In this document: one piece after another, positions 31,830 to 41,742 of the stretch
Position numbering within the stretch: position 1 is the stretch's first letter
Layout: every line of letters begins with the position of its first letter
NCBI GenBank assembly: GCA_026393475.1
Contig: JAPLAA010000055.1
Span: forward strand, 1-64,000
Source of the DNA: Actinomycetota bacterium
GTDB taxonomy: Bacteria > Actinomycetota > Acidimicrobiia > Acidimicrobiales > Ilumatobacteraceae
Reading direction: 5' to 3'
Length of the DNA stretch: 64,000 nucleotides
Notes under the pieces: model-generated
The model's database searches: none
Told to the model about the DNA's origin: nothing
Seen by the model: the letters and a program-made list of their open reading frames with translations, nothing else
Made by a program: the position numbers and the translations under genes

Positions 31830-33059
31830 TCAGCCCCAGGCGATCGGGAGGGTCTCGAAACCCTTGAGCACGGCGGCCTTCACCGGCGACGGCGCACCGT
31901 TCGGACGCACCTGCGGGAGCTGATCGAGCACCGCCTCCAACGCGAGTGCAGCTTCGATCCGCGACAGCGGTGCACCGAGGCAGTAGTGGATGCCCACGCC
32001 GAACGCAGCATGCTGCTGGCGGAGCTGCTTCAGGTCGCGGGTCACGTCGAACCGGTCGGGCTCGTCCCACAGCTCGGGGTCGCGGTTCACCGAGCCGAAC
32101 ATCATGTACACCTTCGAGTCCTGGGGGATCTCCACACCGTGGAGCGTGACGGGACAGGTGTTGGTGCGGAACAGGCCGTGCACAGGTGCGTCGTAGCGCA
32201 GGCTCTCCTCCACCGCGGCGGGGATGAGCGACCGGTCGGCCTGCACGAGGGCGAGCTGGTCGGGGTGTTCCATCAGCCGGTGCACGAGGTTGCCGATGAG
32301 CAGGGTGGTGGTGGCCGAGCCGGCGACGAGCAGGAACTGGCAGAACCCCATCACCTGCTGGTGGGTGAGCCGCTTGCCGTTGCGCTCGACGGTGAGGAGA
32401 CGCGTGAGCAGGTCGGCCGGCACGTCCTCGCCGACGGCGATCGCGTCGGTGCGGCCCTGGATGTGCGGACCGAAGTACGCGCCGTACGAGCGGTACGCGT
32501 CCATCACCTCCTGGTTCGCGGCGCGGCCACCTTCGAGTGCGACGGCTTCCGCCATCGGCAGCACCCACGTGCGGAACATCTCGATGTCGGCGACCGGCAT
32601 GCCGAGCAGCCAGCACATCACGGTGAGCGGCAGCGGCATCGCGAGGTCGCGAATCAGGTCGCCCTCGCCACGGTCGGCGAACCCGCCCACCAGTTCGTCG
32701 ACGAGCACGCGCATGTCGGGCTCCATCGCCTCGAGCACCGACGGGCGGAAGGCGCGGGAGATGGCGAGCCGTTCCTCCGTGTGCCCCGGTGGGTCGCTCG
32801 CGACGAGCACGCCGGCGCCCACCTCGCCGTAGGCGAGACCGGGACCGAACTTCGACGACCACGTCTCGTCGTCGCGCAGCGCCGACAGCACGTCTGCCTG
32901 TCGCGACAGCGAGTAGTGCGGCGCCGGCCGTGTGGTGTGGTGCACCGGGCACCGCTCGCGCAGCGCGGCGAACGTGGCCGGAGGGTCGAGCTGGAACGCC
33001 GCCGACAGCAGGTCGAACTCGACCTCGCGGTCGAGCGCGTCGTCAGGCTCCTGATCCAC
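31830..33059 (-). CDS. Cytochrome P450 (2), atypical I-helix
   Basis: A 409-residue P450. The haem loop FGVGIHYCLGAPLSR (Cys360) and the ExxR helix (EESLRYDAPVHGLFRTN) are intact. The I-helix reads AGSATTT: Ala249 replaces the conserved acid of the AGx[D/E]T motif, which normally helps deliver protons to the bound dioxygen. Its A-helix to I-helix arrangement otherwise follows the actinobacterial soluble P450 pattern and resembles P450 1 around VHGLFRTN. GTG 33059 has GGGAGGGGG 6-7 nt upstream. Its start overlaps the end of the nitroreductase gene by 17 bases, so the two are co-transcribed. Substrate unknown. Confidence 0.9.
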   Translation of the reverse strand: MDQEPDDALDREVEFDLLSAAFQLDPPATFAALRERCPVHHTTRPAPHYSLSRQADVLSALRDDETWSSKFGPGLAYGEVGAGVLVASDPPGHTEERLAISRAFRPSVLEAMEPDMRVLVDELVGGFADRGEGDLIRDLAMPLPLTVMCWLLGMPVADIEMFRTWVLPMAEAVALEGGRAANQEVMDAYRSYGAYFGPHIQGRTDAIAVGEDVPADLLTRLLTVERNGKRLTHQQVMGFCQFLLVAGSATTTLLIGNLVHRLMEHPDQLALVQADRSLIPAAVEESLRYDAPVHGLFRTNTCPVTLHGVEIPQDSKVYMMFGSVNRDPELWDEPDRFDVTRDLKQLRQQHAAFGVGIHYCLGAPLSRIEAALALEAVLDQLPQVRPNGAPSPVKAAVLKGFETLPIAWG

Positions 33060-33666
33060 GCTTGTCCCCCTCCCAGTGGTTGTGATGCACGAAATCGGCG
33101 ACGGGCCGACGGTTGACCGGGCCGAACTGCACGCCGTCGGGCCAGCCGATCGGGATGGTGGCGGCGATGCGGATGTGATCGGGGATGCCGAGCACCTCAC
33201 GGATCGTTGCATCTGCAACGTGGTGCAGCGTGGTGAAGACCGATCCGAGACCCAGGGCACGAGCGGCAAGGATGATGCTCTGTGCTGCGGGATACAGCGC
33301 CGACCAGGTGAACGCCTCCTTCGGGGCCTGCGGCGGGTACACCACCCCGCCCGTCACGAAGATCAACACGGGCGCCTGATCGAGCGTGGCCACCAGTCGA
33401 CCGGTGCCGTCGAGCATCAGCCGGGTGGTGCGGTCGGGGCGGGGCATCGCTGCCACGCGCTCCACCATCGCCTCGCGCACCGCCGCTCCGATTCGGGCTC
33501 GTGCGTCGGCGTCGTCGACCACGACGAAGTCCCATCCCTGGCTGTTGCCCGGGCTCGGCGCGCGGGTCGCGGCCCAGAGCAGCCGGTCGATGAGCTCGGG
33601 TGGCACCGGGTCGGGCTTCAGCTGTCGGATCGCCCGACACGTGCCCATCACCTCGAAGATGTCCAT
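33043..33666 (-). CDS. Nitroreductase-family FMN protein (1)
   Basis: A 207-residue nitroreductase-fold flavoprotein: FEVMGTCRAIRQLKPDPVP with the FMN-binding Arg residues, RAPSPGNSQGWDFVVV, then AAQSIILAARALGLGS near residue 130 and IPIGWPD near 175. Family reactions include reduction of enones, quinones and nitro compounds using NAD(P)H. TAGGTT at 33673-33678 lies 6 nt before the ATG, predicting a leaderless start. It overlaps the P450 gene downstream. It might support redox steps in the pathway; substrate unknown. Confidence 0.87.
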   Translation of the reverse strand: MDIFEVMGTCRAIRQLKPDPVPPELIDRLLWAATRAPSPGNSQGWDFVVVDDADARARIGAAVREAMVERVAAMPRPDRTTRLMLDGTGRLVATLDQAPVLIFVTGGVVYPPQAPKEAFTWSALYPAAQSIILAARALGLGSVFTTLHHVADATIREVLGIPDHIRIAATIPIGWPDGVQFGPVNRRPVADFVHHNHWEGDKRGSGA

Positions 33667-33735
33667 CCGCGGAACCTACCCAGCGGGTCGGCCGCGGCTC
33701 GGGCCGGAGGTCACCGCCTCCCTAAGGTTCCGCCC

Positions 33736-34527
33736 ATGTCAGCCACTTCCTCCACGGACGCCTCCCTCGCCGACCTCATCGACCTCCGCGGCAAGCGCGC
33801 CCTGGTCACCGGCGCCACGAAGGGCATCGGTGCCGCGACCGCCCGCCGACTGGCCCAGGCCGGCGCGCACGTCACGGTGGCCGACATGGACCCGAGCGGT
33901 GCCGCCACCGCCGAGGCGCTCGTCGCCGACGGGCTGTCGGCATCGTTCACCACCTGCGACATCACGAACGCCGAACAACTGCGCGACGCCATCGCCTTCG
34001 CTGCCGACGGCGAGCGGCTCGACATCCTCGTGAACAACGCGGGCATCTTCCCCACCACCGGCCCGATCGATGCCGTCACCGACGACTTCGTGAGCCGCAT
34101 GCTCGAGGTCAACCTGCGCGCCCAGTACAGCGCGTCGCGCGACGCCGCCCGGCTGATGACCCAGGGCGGGGCCATCGTGAACATCGCCTCGATCGCCGGC
34201 ATCCGCGGTGGCGCCAACATCACGGCCTACTCCGCGTCGAAGGCCGGTGTGATGGGCCTCACCCGAGCGTTCGCCAACGAGCTGGGCGCGAAGGGGATCC
34301 GGGTGAACGCGATCGCACCGGGCGTCATCGACACGCCCGGCGTGCAGGACCAGATGGCGCCGCTCAAGGCGGGGGGCATGGACATCGAGAAGGTGATCGC
34401 CGGCAACCCGTTGCGCATCGCCGGCCAGCCAGACCACATCGCCCGTGCCGCGCTGTTCCTCGCGAGCGACCTCGCCGCGTTCGTGACCGGCCACGTGCTC
34501 GTGGTCGACGGCGGTCACACCGCCTGA
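33736..34527 (+). CDS. SDR-family oxidoreductase (2)
   Basis: A 263-residue classical SDR with all expected elements: ALVTGATKGIG near residue 22, NNAGIFPTTG, catalytic SIAGIRGG, YSASKAGV (Tyr, Lys), PGVIDTPGV and a C-terminal FVTGHVLVVDGGHTA. TAAGGT at 33723-33728, 7 nt before ATG 33736, marks a leaderless transcript. Divergent from the nitroreductase-P450 pair by 69 bp. An alcohol dehydrogenase or 3-oxoacyl reductase type activity is expected; substrate unknown. Confidence 0.9.
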   Translation: MSATSSTDASLADLIDLRGKRALVTGATKGIGAATARRLAQAGAHVTVADMDPSGAATAEALVADGLSASFTTCDITNAEQLRDAIAFAADGERLDILVNNAGIFPTTGPIDAVTDDFVSRMLEVNLRAQYSASRDAARLMTQGGAIVNIASIAGIRGGANITAYSASKAGVMGLTRAFANELGAKGIRVNAIAPGVIDTPGVQDQMAPLKAGGMDIEKVIAGNPLRIAGQPDHIARAALFLASDLAAFVTGHVLVVDGGHTA

Positions 34528-34546
34528 CGACGGACCACCCGAGAGG

Positions 34547-35098
34547 TCAGCTCTGGCGCGTCACCTTGGTGACGCTCGCGCCGGCGGGCGAGTTGGCGAA
34601 CATCGCCTCGCTGTCGAAGCCGATCCGGTCGGTCGGCACGATCTCGATCACCACGCGGCCCGGGCTCTCGAGGTGGTGCACGAACGCGTCCTGCTTGGCG
34701 ACGTCGCCAGGGCGCACCCGCTCGGCCAGCGCCCGGTAAAACCACGAGAGCGTGGCCTCGTCGTCGTGCACGATCGCATTGCCCTTGTAGGTGAGGGCCT
34801 GACTGATCCCGATGTCGGTGCCGCGGCTGGAGAACGCGACCGACACCCGCGGCCTCGCCTCCACCGCCGCGACGCGCTTGCGGCGTCGCGTGCAGGTGAC
34901 CCAGATGCGTCCGTCGTGGGCGACGAAGTTCATGATCACGCCGACCGGATCGCCGTCTTTCGTGGTCCACATGAAGGTGCACTCGGTCTGGGTGTCGAGC
35001 AGCGTCTGTTCGCGCTCGCCCGCGAGCGCGAACATCGAGACGTCCTCGTAGCTGTCGACGTACTGCTTGCCCGTCCCGGCCGTGCCTGCCTCGCTCAT
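34547..35098 (-). CDS. PNPOx-like split-barrel flavin protein
   Basis: A 183-residue pyridoxamine 5'-phosphate oxidase-like protein. After the N-terminus, TLLDTQTECTFMWTTKDGDPVGVIMNFVAHDGRIWVTCTRRRKRVAAVEA matches the split-barrel core of F420/FMN-binding family members; RVVIEIVPTDRIGFD is near the C-terminus. Actinobacterial relatives often use F420 or haem instead of FMN, so the cofactor is uncertain. ATG 35098 has GGAGGGGAA upstream. It diverges from the HAD gene across the operator-like element at 35141-35161. Confidence 0.82.
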   Translation of the reverse strand: MSEAGTAGTGKQYVDSYEDVSMFALAGEREQTLLDTQTECTFMWTTKDGDPVGVIMNFVAHDGRIWVTCTRRRKRVAAVEARPRVSVAFSSRGTDIGISQALTYKGNAIVHDDEATLSWFYRALAERVRPGDVAKQDAFVHHLESPGRVVIEIVPTDRIGFDSEAMFANSPAGASVTKVTRQS

Positions 35099-35140
35099 CG
35101 CGGTTCCCCTCCGTCGCTCGGGCCGTTCGGCCCGCCACAC

Positions 35141-35161
35141 AACTTACTCTCCGGTTAGTTT
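35141..35161. promoter_or_regulatory. Operator-like palindrome AACTtAC...GTtAGTT
   Basis: AACTTACTCTCCGGTTAGTT (35141-35160) has inverted ends AACT-AC and GT-AGTT with mismatches only in the middle, a good TetR-type operator shape. TAGTTT at 35156-35161 is also a -10-like hexamer 8 nt before ATG 35170, so binding would block that promoter. Confidence 0.6.
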
Positions 35162-35169
35162 CGCTCCCC

Positions 35170-35808
35170 ATGGCAGCGATCAGGGCAGTGGTGTTCGACT
35201 TCGGCGGGGTGCTGATCAGTCCGATCGTGGAGAAGGTGGCCGTGATGGCCGAGGCCCACGACACCACGATGCACGAGCTCCTGCACGTCCTGCTCGGACC
35301 GCGCGAGTCGGGCCCCGACCATCCGTGGCATCGGTGCGAGCGCGGCGAGATCAACGTGGCGGAGATCCAGCCCGGGCTCGGACCGTGGGCGGCGGCCGCG
35401 GGTATCTCGTTGCGGGGCGACGAGATCGAGTTGCTCATGGACGGCGGATACCGGGTCCTCGACGAGGTGATCGCACACATCGACGTCCTGCGCGCCGCCG
35501 GGTACCGCACGGGCCTGCTCACCAACACCTTCGCCGAGTTCCGTCCGAAGATGGACGCCGACATCGGCTTCCATCACTTCGACGCCGTCGTCGAGAGCTT
35601 CGCCGTGCAGGCTCGCAAGCCCGAGCTCGCCATCTACGAAGCGACCCGCGAGATGCTCGACGTCGACCACGACGAGATCGTCTACCTCGACGACTTCGAC
35701 CAGAACCTCGAGCCGGCGCTCGCGCTCGGGTGGCAGGTCATCCACGTCACCGGCCCTGAGCAGTCGCTCGCCGCGCTGCAGGAGATCGCCCCCGTCCCCC
35801 GCCCGTGA
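35170..35808 (+). CDS. HAD-superfamily hydrolase
   Basis: A 212-residue haloacid-dehalogenase-fold protein. Motif I is VFDFGGVL with the nucleophile Asp10; the +2 acid is Gly, as in a known subgroup (YihX/ACAD10-like HADs). Motif II is LLTNTF, Lys is in QARKPELAIYEAT, and motif IV is VYLDDFDQNLEPA. Predicted leaderless start from TAGTTT at 35156-35161. A phosphatase or related hydrolase; the Gly substitution makes general-acid catalysis different from typical phosphatases. Substrate unknown. Confidence 0.85.
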   Translation: MAAIRAVVFDFGGVLISPIVEKVAVMAEAHDTTMHELLHVLLGPRESGPDHPWHRCERGEINVAEIQPGLGPWAAAAGISLRGDEIELLMDGGYRVLDEVIAHIDVLRAAGYRTGLLTNTFAEFRPKMDADIGFHHFDAVVESFAVQARKPELAIYEATREMLDVDHDEIVYLDDFDQNLEPALALGWQVIHVTGPEQSLAALQEIAPVPRP

Positions 35809-35899
35809 GCGACGGCCACGTCGGCAGACGCCCTAAACGTGGCATCTGACCGAGACCGACGCGGCCCACCCGATGAGGGCGAGTTCCTAGCCTTGATGG

Positions 35900-37021
35900 A
35901 TGGATCGCGACGCACTCACGCGCAGGGTGTCGGCGTCGCTGCCGTTCCTCGGGCTCGTCCTGCTCGTGCTCACGTGGGGGCGTTCGCTGCCGCCGGTCGC
36001 TGCGGTACTCCTCGCGTTCGTACACGTCGCTGTGGTGATGGCGGCGGTGGGTCATGCCGAGGACATCGCCCACCGCGTGGGCGAGCCGTTCGGCACCCTG
36101 GTGCTCGCGATCGCGGTGACCGTGATCGAGGTGGCGTTGATCGTCACCCTCATGGCGACCGACGGAGCGAAGGCGGCGACCCTCGCCCGCGACACCGTGT
36201 TCGCCGCGATCATGATCGTCTGCAACGGCATCGTCGGCGTGTGCCTGGTGCTCGCCGCCCGGCGTGAGCACACGGTGCGCTTCAGCGAGCAGGGCGCCCA
36301 CGCGTTGCTCGGCACCGTGCTGACGCTCGCGACGCTCAGCCTCGTGATGCCCACGTTCACGCAGAGCTCCAGCGGGCCGACGTTCACGGCGTCGCAGCTC
36401 GCGTTCAGCGCGATCGCCTCGGCGACGGTGTACGGGATCTTCGTGTTCGTGCAGACGCGCCGGCTGCGGTGGATGTTCCTCGACACCGGGGCCGACACCA
36501 GTGACACGGTCGACTCGATCGACGGCATCGAGGAGGAGCTGGCCCTCGAGCGAGCCCCGATCGATCGACGGGCGATCGTCCACCACGGTGCCTTGCTCGT
36601 GGTGAGCCTCGTCGCCGTGGTCGGTCTGGCCAAGACGCTGTCGCCGTCGATCGAGGACGCGATCGTGTGGGCCGGTGCCCCGCAGTCGTTCGTCGGCGTC
36701 GTGATCGCGCTGATGGTGTTGCTGCCCGAGTCGGTGGCCGCGTTCCGGGCCGCCTCGCGCGGCCAGATGCAGACGAGCCTCAACCTGTCGCTCGGGTCGG
36801 CGCTCGCGAGCATCGGCCTGACGATCCCGGCGATCGCGATCGCGTCGATCTGGCTCGACGGCGAGATCATGCTCGGGCTCGGCAGCAAGGAGATCGTGCT
36901 GCTCGTGCTCACCGCGGTGGTGAGCATCCTCACGTTCGGCTCGGGCCGCGCCACCGTGCTGCAGGCGACGCATCACCTCGTGGTGTTCGCCGCCTTCGTC
37001 TTCCTCGCCATCGTGCCCTGA
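35900..37021 (+). CDS. Calcium/proton antiporter-like protein (CaCA superfamily, ChaA type)
   Basis: A 373-residue membrane protein with about eleven hydrophobic helices. The two inverted alpha-repeats are visible: GEPFGTLVLAIAVTVIEVALI with the conserved Glu residues, and LLPESVAAFRAASRGQMQTSLNLSLGSALASIGL with the second Glu and the SLGSALASIG core. A cytoplasmic acidic loop (DTSDTVDSIDGIEEELALE) joins the halves. TAGCCT at 35888-35893 lies 6 nt upstream, so initiation is probably leaderless. It would export Ca2+ or Na+ in exchange for protons. It looks like a housekeeping gene among catabolic neighbours. Confidence 0.88.
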   Translation: MDRDALTRRVSASLPFLGLVLLVLTWGRSLPPVAAVLLAFVHVAVVMAAVGHAEDIAHRVGEPFGTLVLAIAVTVIEVALIVTLMATDGAKAATLARDTVFAAIMIVCNGIVGVCLVLAARREHTVRFSEQGAHALLGTVLTLATLSLVMPTFTQSSSGPTFTASQLAFSAIASATVYGIFVFVQTRRLRWMFLDTGADTSDTVDSIDGIEEELALERAPIDRRAIVHHGALLVVSLVAVVGLAKTLSPSIEDAIVWAGAPQSFVGVVIALMVLLPESVAAFRAASRGQMQTSLNLSLGSALASIGLTIPAIAIASIWLDGEIMLGLGSKEIVLLVLTAVVSILTFGSGRATVLQATHHLVVFAAFVFLAIVP

Positions 37022-37040
37022 CGCACGTCGGCGGGTGCGC

Positions 37041-37703
37041 TCAGCTCCAGGCGTTCCAGCGGATGACGTTGTCGGCGGGCGGGCGCTTGGCCAGCTTGAA
37101 CTCGGTGCCGATCGTGTACGCCACCGGGAACAGCCCGGCCTGGGTGTAGTCGTCGTACGGGATGTTCAACAGCTCGGCCACTTCACGCTCGCTCTGCACG
37201 GTCATGGTGGTCCACGCGGTGCCGAGGCCGCGCTCGCGGGCGGCGAGCATGAAGCTCCACACGCCCGGCAGGATCGAGCCCCACCGCGAGGCCTGCCGCG
37301 CGACCGGCGTGGTGTCGGTCATGCGATCGGCGAGCAGCGGGATCATCATCACCGGCACGCGCTCGAAGTTCTCGGCGAGATAGGTGGCCGACTGCTGCAC
37401 GGCGTCGCCGGCGTGCTCTGCCTGCGGCTTGCCCGAGGTCTGGGCGTACACGAAGAAGTGCTTGCGATAGATCTCGGCGAGGGCCAGCTTCGTGGGTGCG
37501 TCGTCGACGAACACCCAGCGCCACCGCTGCGTGTTCGAGCCCGACGGGGACTGGTGTGCGATCTCCACACACTCGGTGATCAGCTCACGCGGCACCGGCC
37601 GATCGAAGTCCAGCCGCTTGCGCACCGCCCGTGTGGAGGTGAGCACCTCGTCGGCGGTGAGGCCGAGGCGAGGGAAGCCGGAGGGCGTGAGCTGATCACT
37701 CAT
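37041..37703 (-). CDS. Nitroreductase-family FMN protein (2)
   Basis: A 220-residue nitroreductase-fold protein: STRAVRKRLDFDRPVPRELI, HQSPSGSNTQRWRWVFVDD, WSFMLAARERGLGTAWTTM and the C-terminal AYTIGTEFKLAKRPP. This group, common in actinobacteria, includes FMN enzymes reducing aromatic nitro groups or unsaturated ketones. ATG 37703 is preferred over the longer frame to 37814. It is 50 bases downstream of an SDR gene on the same strand (37753-38535), so the pair or the tandem SDR trio could be one transcript. Substrate unknown. Confidence 0.86.
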   Translation of the reverse strand: MSDQLTPSGFPRLGLTADEVLTSTRAVRKRLDFDRPVPRELITECVEIAHQSPSGSNTQRWRWVFVDDAPTKLALAEIYRKHFFVYAQTSGKPQAEHAGDAVQQSATYLAENFERVPVMMIPLLADRMTDTTPVARQASRWGSILPGVWSFMLAARERGLGTAWTTMTVQSEREVAELLNIPYDDYTQAGLFPVAYTIGTEFKLAKRPPADNVIRWNAWS

Positions 37704-37752
37704 GAGTGTGTGGTTCCGTTCAGGTGTGGGTTCTGATCCAGCTGATCGCTGA

Positions 37753-38535
37753 TCAGTACGGCATCGTGCCGCCATCGACCGGGAACATGTTCCCGGTGAT
37801 GTTCCGTGCGGCATCGCTGGCGAGCATGACGGCGACGGCCGCCACCTCCTCCACCTTGTTGGGGCGCTTGATCGAGCTCTCCTGACAGAACATGTCGATC
37901 AGCTCGTCGTAGCCGGCGACGCCCATCGCGATGGCCGAGTCGGGCCCGGTCTCGCGGACGATGTCGGTCTCGATGATGCCGGGCAGGATCGAGTTGACCG
38001 TGATGCCGAGCGTGCCCACCTCGGCCGCGGCGGCCTTCACGAGGCCGTTCACCGCGTGCTTGGTGGTGGCGTAGCCCGGGATTCCCGGCTTGCCGAGCTT
38101 GCCCTCGACCGACGACGTCACAATGATGCGACCGGTCTGGCGCTCCATCATGTGCTGCAGGGCCTTGCGCATGCCCCAGAACACGTGGTTGAGGTTCCAG
38201 TCGATCTCGAGGTTCCACTCCTCGTCGGTCATCGCGAACACCGGTGCGGTGTTGAGCACACCACCGGAGTTCAGACAGCAGATGTCGAGCTTGCCGTACT
38301 TCTCGATCGTGAAGGCGATGAGACCTTCCACCGTCGCCTGCTTCGAGGCGTCACCGCCGTAGAACGCGGCACGATCGCCTGCGTTCATCTCCTCCAGGCA
38401 CTTCAGGCCCTTGGCCTCGTCACGACCGTTGACGACCACCGAGGCGCCCTCGGCGATGAAGGCATCGGCCATCGCGCGCCCGATGCTGCGGGTGCCGCCC
38501 GTGATGCAGGCGACCTTTCCGTCCAGCTTTCCCAT
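37753..38535 (-). CDS. SDR-family oxidoreductase (3)
   Basis: A 260-residue SDR. Cofactor motif CITGGTRSIGRAMA, catalytic Ser in IIVTSSVEGKLGKPG, Tyr and Lys in GYATTKHAVNGL, and the family end GNMFPVDGGTMPY. The usual NNAG is NSGG. It is a tandem duplicate of the next gene (38555-39334), sharing the VEGK[LM]GKP motif after the Ser, which is not typical of SDRs in general, and the DGGT-PY terminus. Only 19 bases separate the two. Likely oxidises or reduces a hydroxy/keto group; substrate unknown. Confidence 0.88.
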   Translation of the reverse strand: MGKLDGKVACITGGTRSIGRAMADAFIAEGASVVVNGRDEAKGLKCLEEMNAGDRAAFYGGDASKQATVEGLIAFTIEKYGKLDICCLNSGGVLNTAPVFAMTDEEWNLEIDWNLNHVFWGMRKALQHMMERQTGRIIVTSSVEGKLGKPGIPGYATTKHAVNGLVKAAAAEVGTLGITVNSILPGIIETDIVRETGPDSAIAMGVAGYDELIDMFCQESSIKRPNKVEEVAAVAVMLASDAARNITGNMFPVDGGTMPY

Positions 38536-38554
38536 GTGATTCAGTCCCCCTGCA

Positions 38555-39334
38555 TCAGTACGGCGACGTGCCGCCGTCGATCGAGATCATCGATCCCGTG
38601 ATTCCAGCTCCGGCATCGGATGCCAGCAGTACGGCCACGAGGGCCACGTCCTCGCACTCGTTCAGCCGCTTGATCGCCGACTGCTGGGCGAACACGTCGA
38701 GGAGTCCCTCGTACGTGAGACCCATGGCCTCGGCGGCCGGCGGACCGGCGGTGCGCATCTCGTCGGTCTCGATGGCGCCGGGGCACAGCGCGTTGACGGT
38801 GATGCCCATCGTGCCGACCTCCTTCGCCGCCGACTTGCACAGGCCGTTGATGGCGTGCTTCGAGGCGACGTAGCTCGAGATGGCGGGCTTGCCCATCTTG
38901 CCCTCGACCGAGCTCATCGCCATGATGCGACCCCAGCCCTGGGGGATCATGTAGTTGAGCGCGGTGCGCATCGTCCAGAAGGTGTGCCAGAAGTTCCACA
39001 GCATGGCGTCTTCCATCGCTGCGTCGGTCATCTGCGCGACGGGTGCGTAGTCGCTCCCGCCGCCGGCGTTCGGCACGAGGATGTCGATCTTGCCGAAGTG
39101 CTCGACCGTGCCGTGCACGATCGCTTCGCAGTCCTCGCGCTTCTTCACGTCACCGGCGATGAAGTGCACCCGGTCGCCGGCATTCAGCTCGGCGATCGAC
39201 GCTTCCGCCTTCTTGGCGTCGCGGCCGTTGATGACCACCTTCGCCCCTTCGTCGAGGAAGGCCTTGGCACACGCCAGGCCGATCCCTCTCGTTCCACCCG
39301 TGACGCACGCGACACGGCCGTCGAGAACACCCAT
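38555..39334 (-). CDS. SDR-family oxidoreductase (4)
   Basis: A 259-residue SDR paralogous to the previous one. Cofactor motif CVTGGTRGIGLACA, PNAGGG at the NNAG position, catalytic MAMSSVEGKMGKPAI and SYVASKHAINGL, C-terminus SMISIDGGTSPY. Both duplicates keep Ser, Tyr and Lys, so both should be active. It is the first gene of the tandem; upstream at 39375-39398 is the operator-like double AACTTACTC element, shared with the divergent flavin monooxygenase. Confidence 0.88.
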   Translation of the reverse strand: MGVLDGRVACVTGGTRGIGLACAKAFLDEGAKVVINGRDAKKAEASIAELNAGDRVHFIAGDVKKREDCEAIVHGTVEHFGKIDILVPNAGGGSDYAPVAQMTDAAMEDAMLWNFWHTFWTMRTALNYMIPQGWGRIMAMSSVEGKMGKPAISSYVASKHAINGLCKSAAKEVGTMGITVNALCPGAIETDEMRTAGPPAAEAMGLTYEGLLDVFAQQSAIKRLNECEDVALVAVLLASDAGAGITGSMISIDGGTSPY

Positions 39335-39374
39335 GATTCCCCCTCTTCCAGGTCCCCCAAGTCGGACGGCTCAT

Positions 39375-39398
39375 AACTTACTCACGGATCACTTACTC
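39375..39398. promoter_or_regulatory. Doubled ACTTACTC operator-like element
   Basis: AACTTACTC at 39375-39383 and ACTTACTC at 39391-39398, a direct repeat 15 bp apart, 41-64 nt upstream of the SDR start at 39334 and about 100 nt upstream of the divergent monooxygenase. It shares the exact 9-mer with the elements near 29056 and 35141. Confidence 0.55.
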
Positions 39399-39499
39399 GT
39401 GCGCAGCCGGGGACGTCGGACGTGATCCTGGCACGCTTGCCGCACCCGGCGCGACGGCACGGCCCTGGCTCCTCCGGCGGGGGTGAGTAGGGTCGGGAC

Positions 39500-40987
<1,488 letters not shown>

Positions 40988-41032
40988 CCGGGGCCCGCCG
41001 TCGGACGCCGTCGACCGCGGACGGCGACAGGC

Positions 41033-41725
41033 TCAGCTGGCGCGCTTGCGGCGGGTCTTCGGTGGCTGGACCAGGTCGCCGGCCAACGCGGCGCGAACCG
41101 CTTCGATCGCCCGCAGGTGGATGCTCTGATCGTCGCTGAGCGCGTCGGTCATGCCGGCGATCACGGCGGTGATGAACACCTGGACGAGCGCCCGGTTCTC
41201 GGGAGCGATCTCACCCGAGCGGACCCCGGCGTCGATGATCCGCTCGAAGAACTGGTCGCGGTGGCTCGCCCGTTCGAGCAACGCCTGCTGCAGGTCCATG
41301 CGCCGCTTCATGTCGGTGCGTGCCGCGGCGAGGAACTGGGCGAGGGTCGGGTCCTCCTCGTTCAGGTCGTGCGTCGCCATGAGGATCGTGAGGAACTGAT
41401 CGGCGAACGACTGCGAGGTGTCGAGGACCTCTTCGAAACGCGTGTACACCTGGTCGCGGGCGTCGTCGTGCACCGCCAGGTACAGGTCGCGCTTGGAGGG
41501 GAAGTGGTAGTAGAGCGCCGCCGTCGTCATGAACGCGAGGTCGGCGATCTCCTTGTTGGTCGCCGCCTCGTAGCCGCGTTCGGCGTAGACACCGCGGGCG
41601 ATGTCGAGGAGCCGACGGCGAGTGTCGTGCGCCTTCACCTGCGGTGGACGGCCCAGCTTGCGAGCCGGACGGATCCCCGCACCGGCCGACGCGCCGGGCG
41701 AACGCTGGATCCTCGGGTCGGCCAT
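41033..41725 (-). CDS. TetR/AcrR-family transcriptional regulator
   Basis: A 230-residue TetR-type repressor. The DNA-binding domain includes TRRRLLDIARGVYAERGYEA and the helix-turn-helix with TTAALYYHFPSK near residues 65-80. The N-terminus is long and basic (ARKLGRPPQVKAHDTRRR), and the C-terminal ligand domain ends RKRAS. ATG 41725 is preferred to the frame start at 41803. A palindrome at 41743-41754 just upstream is a candidate autoregulatory operator. It is the only local-type repressor in the window and thus a candidate for control of the AACTTACTC promoters, although its own upstream palindrome differs. Confidence 0.9.
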   Translation of the reverse strand: MADPRIQRSPGASAGAGIRPARKLGRPPQVKAHDTRRRLLDIARGVYAERGYEAATNKEIADLAFMTTAALYYHFPSKRDLYLAVHDDARDQVYTRFEEVLDTSQSFADQFLTILMATHDLNEEDPTLAQFLAAARTDMKRRMDLQQALLERASHRDQFFERIIDAGVRSGEIAPENRALVQVFITAVIAGMTDALSDDQSIHLRAIEAVRAALAGDLVQPPKTRRKRAS

Positions 41726-41742
41726 AGGTCGACAAGTATGCA

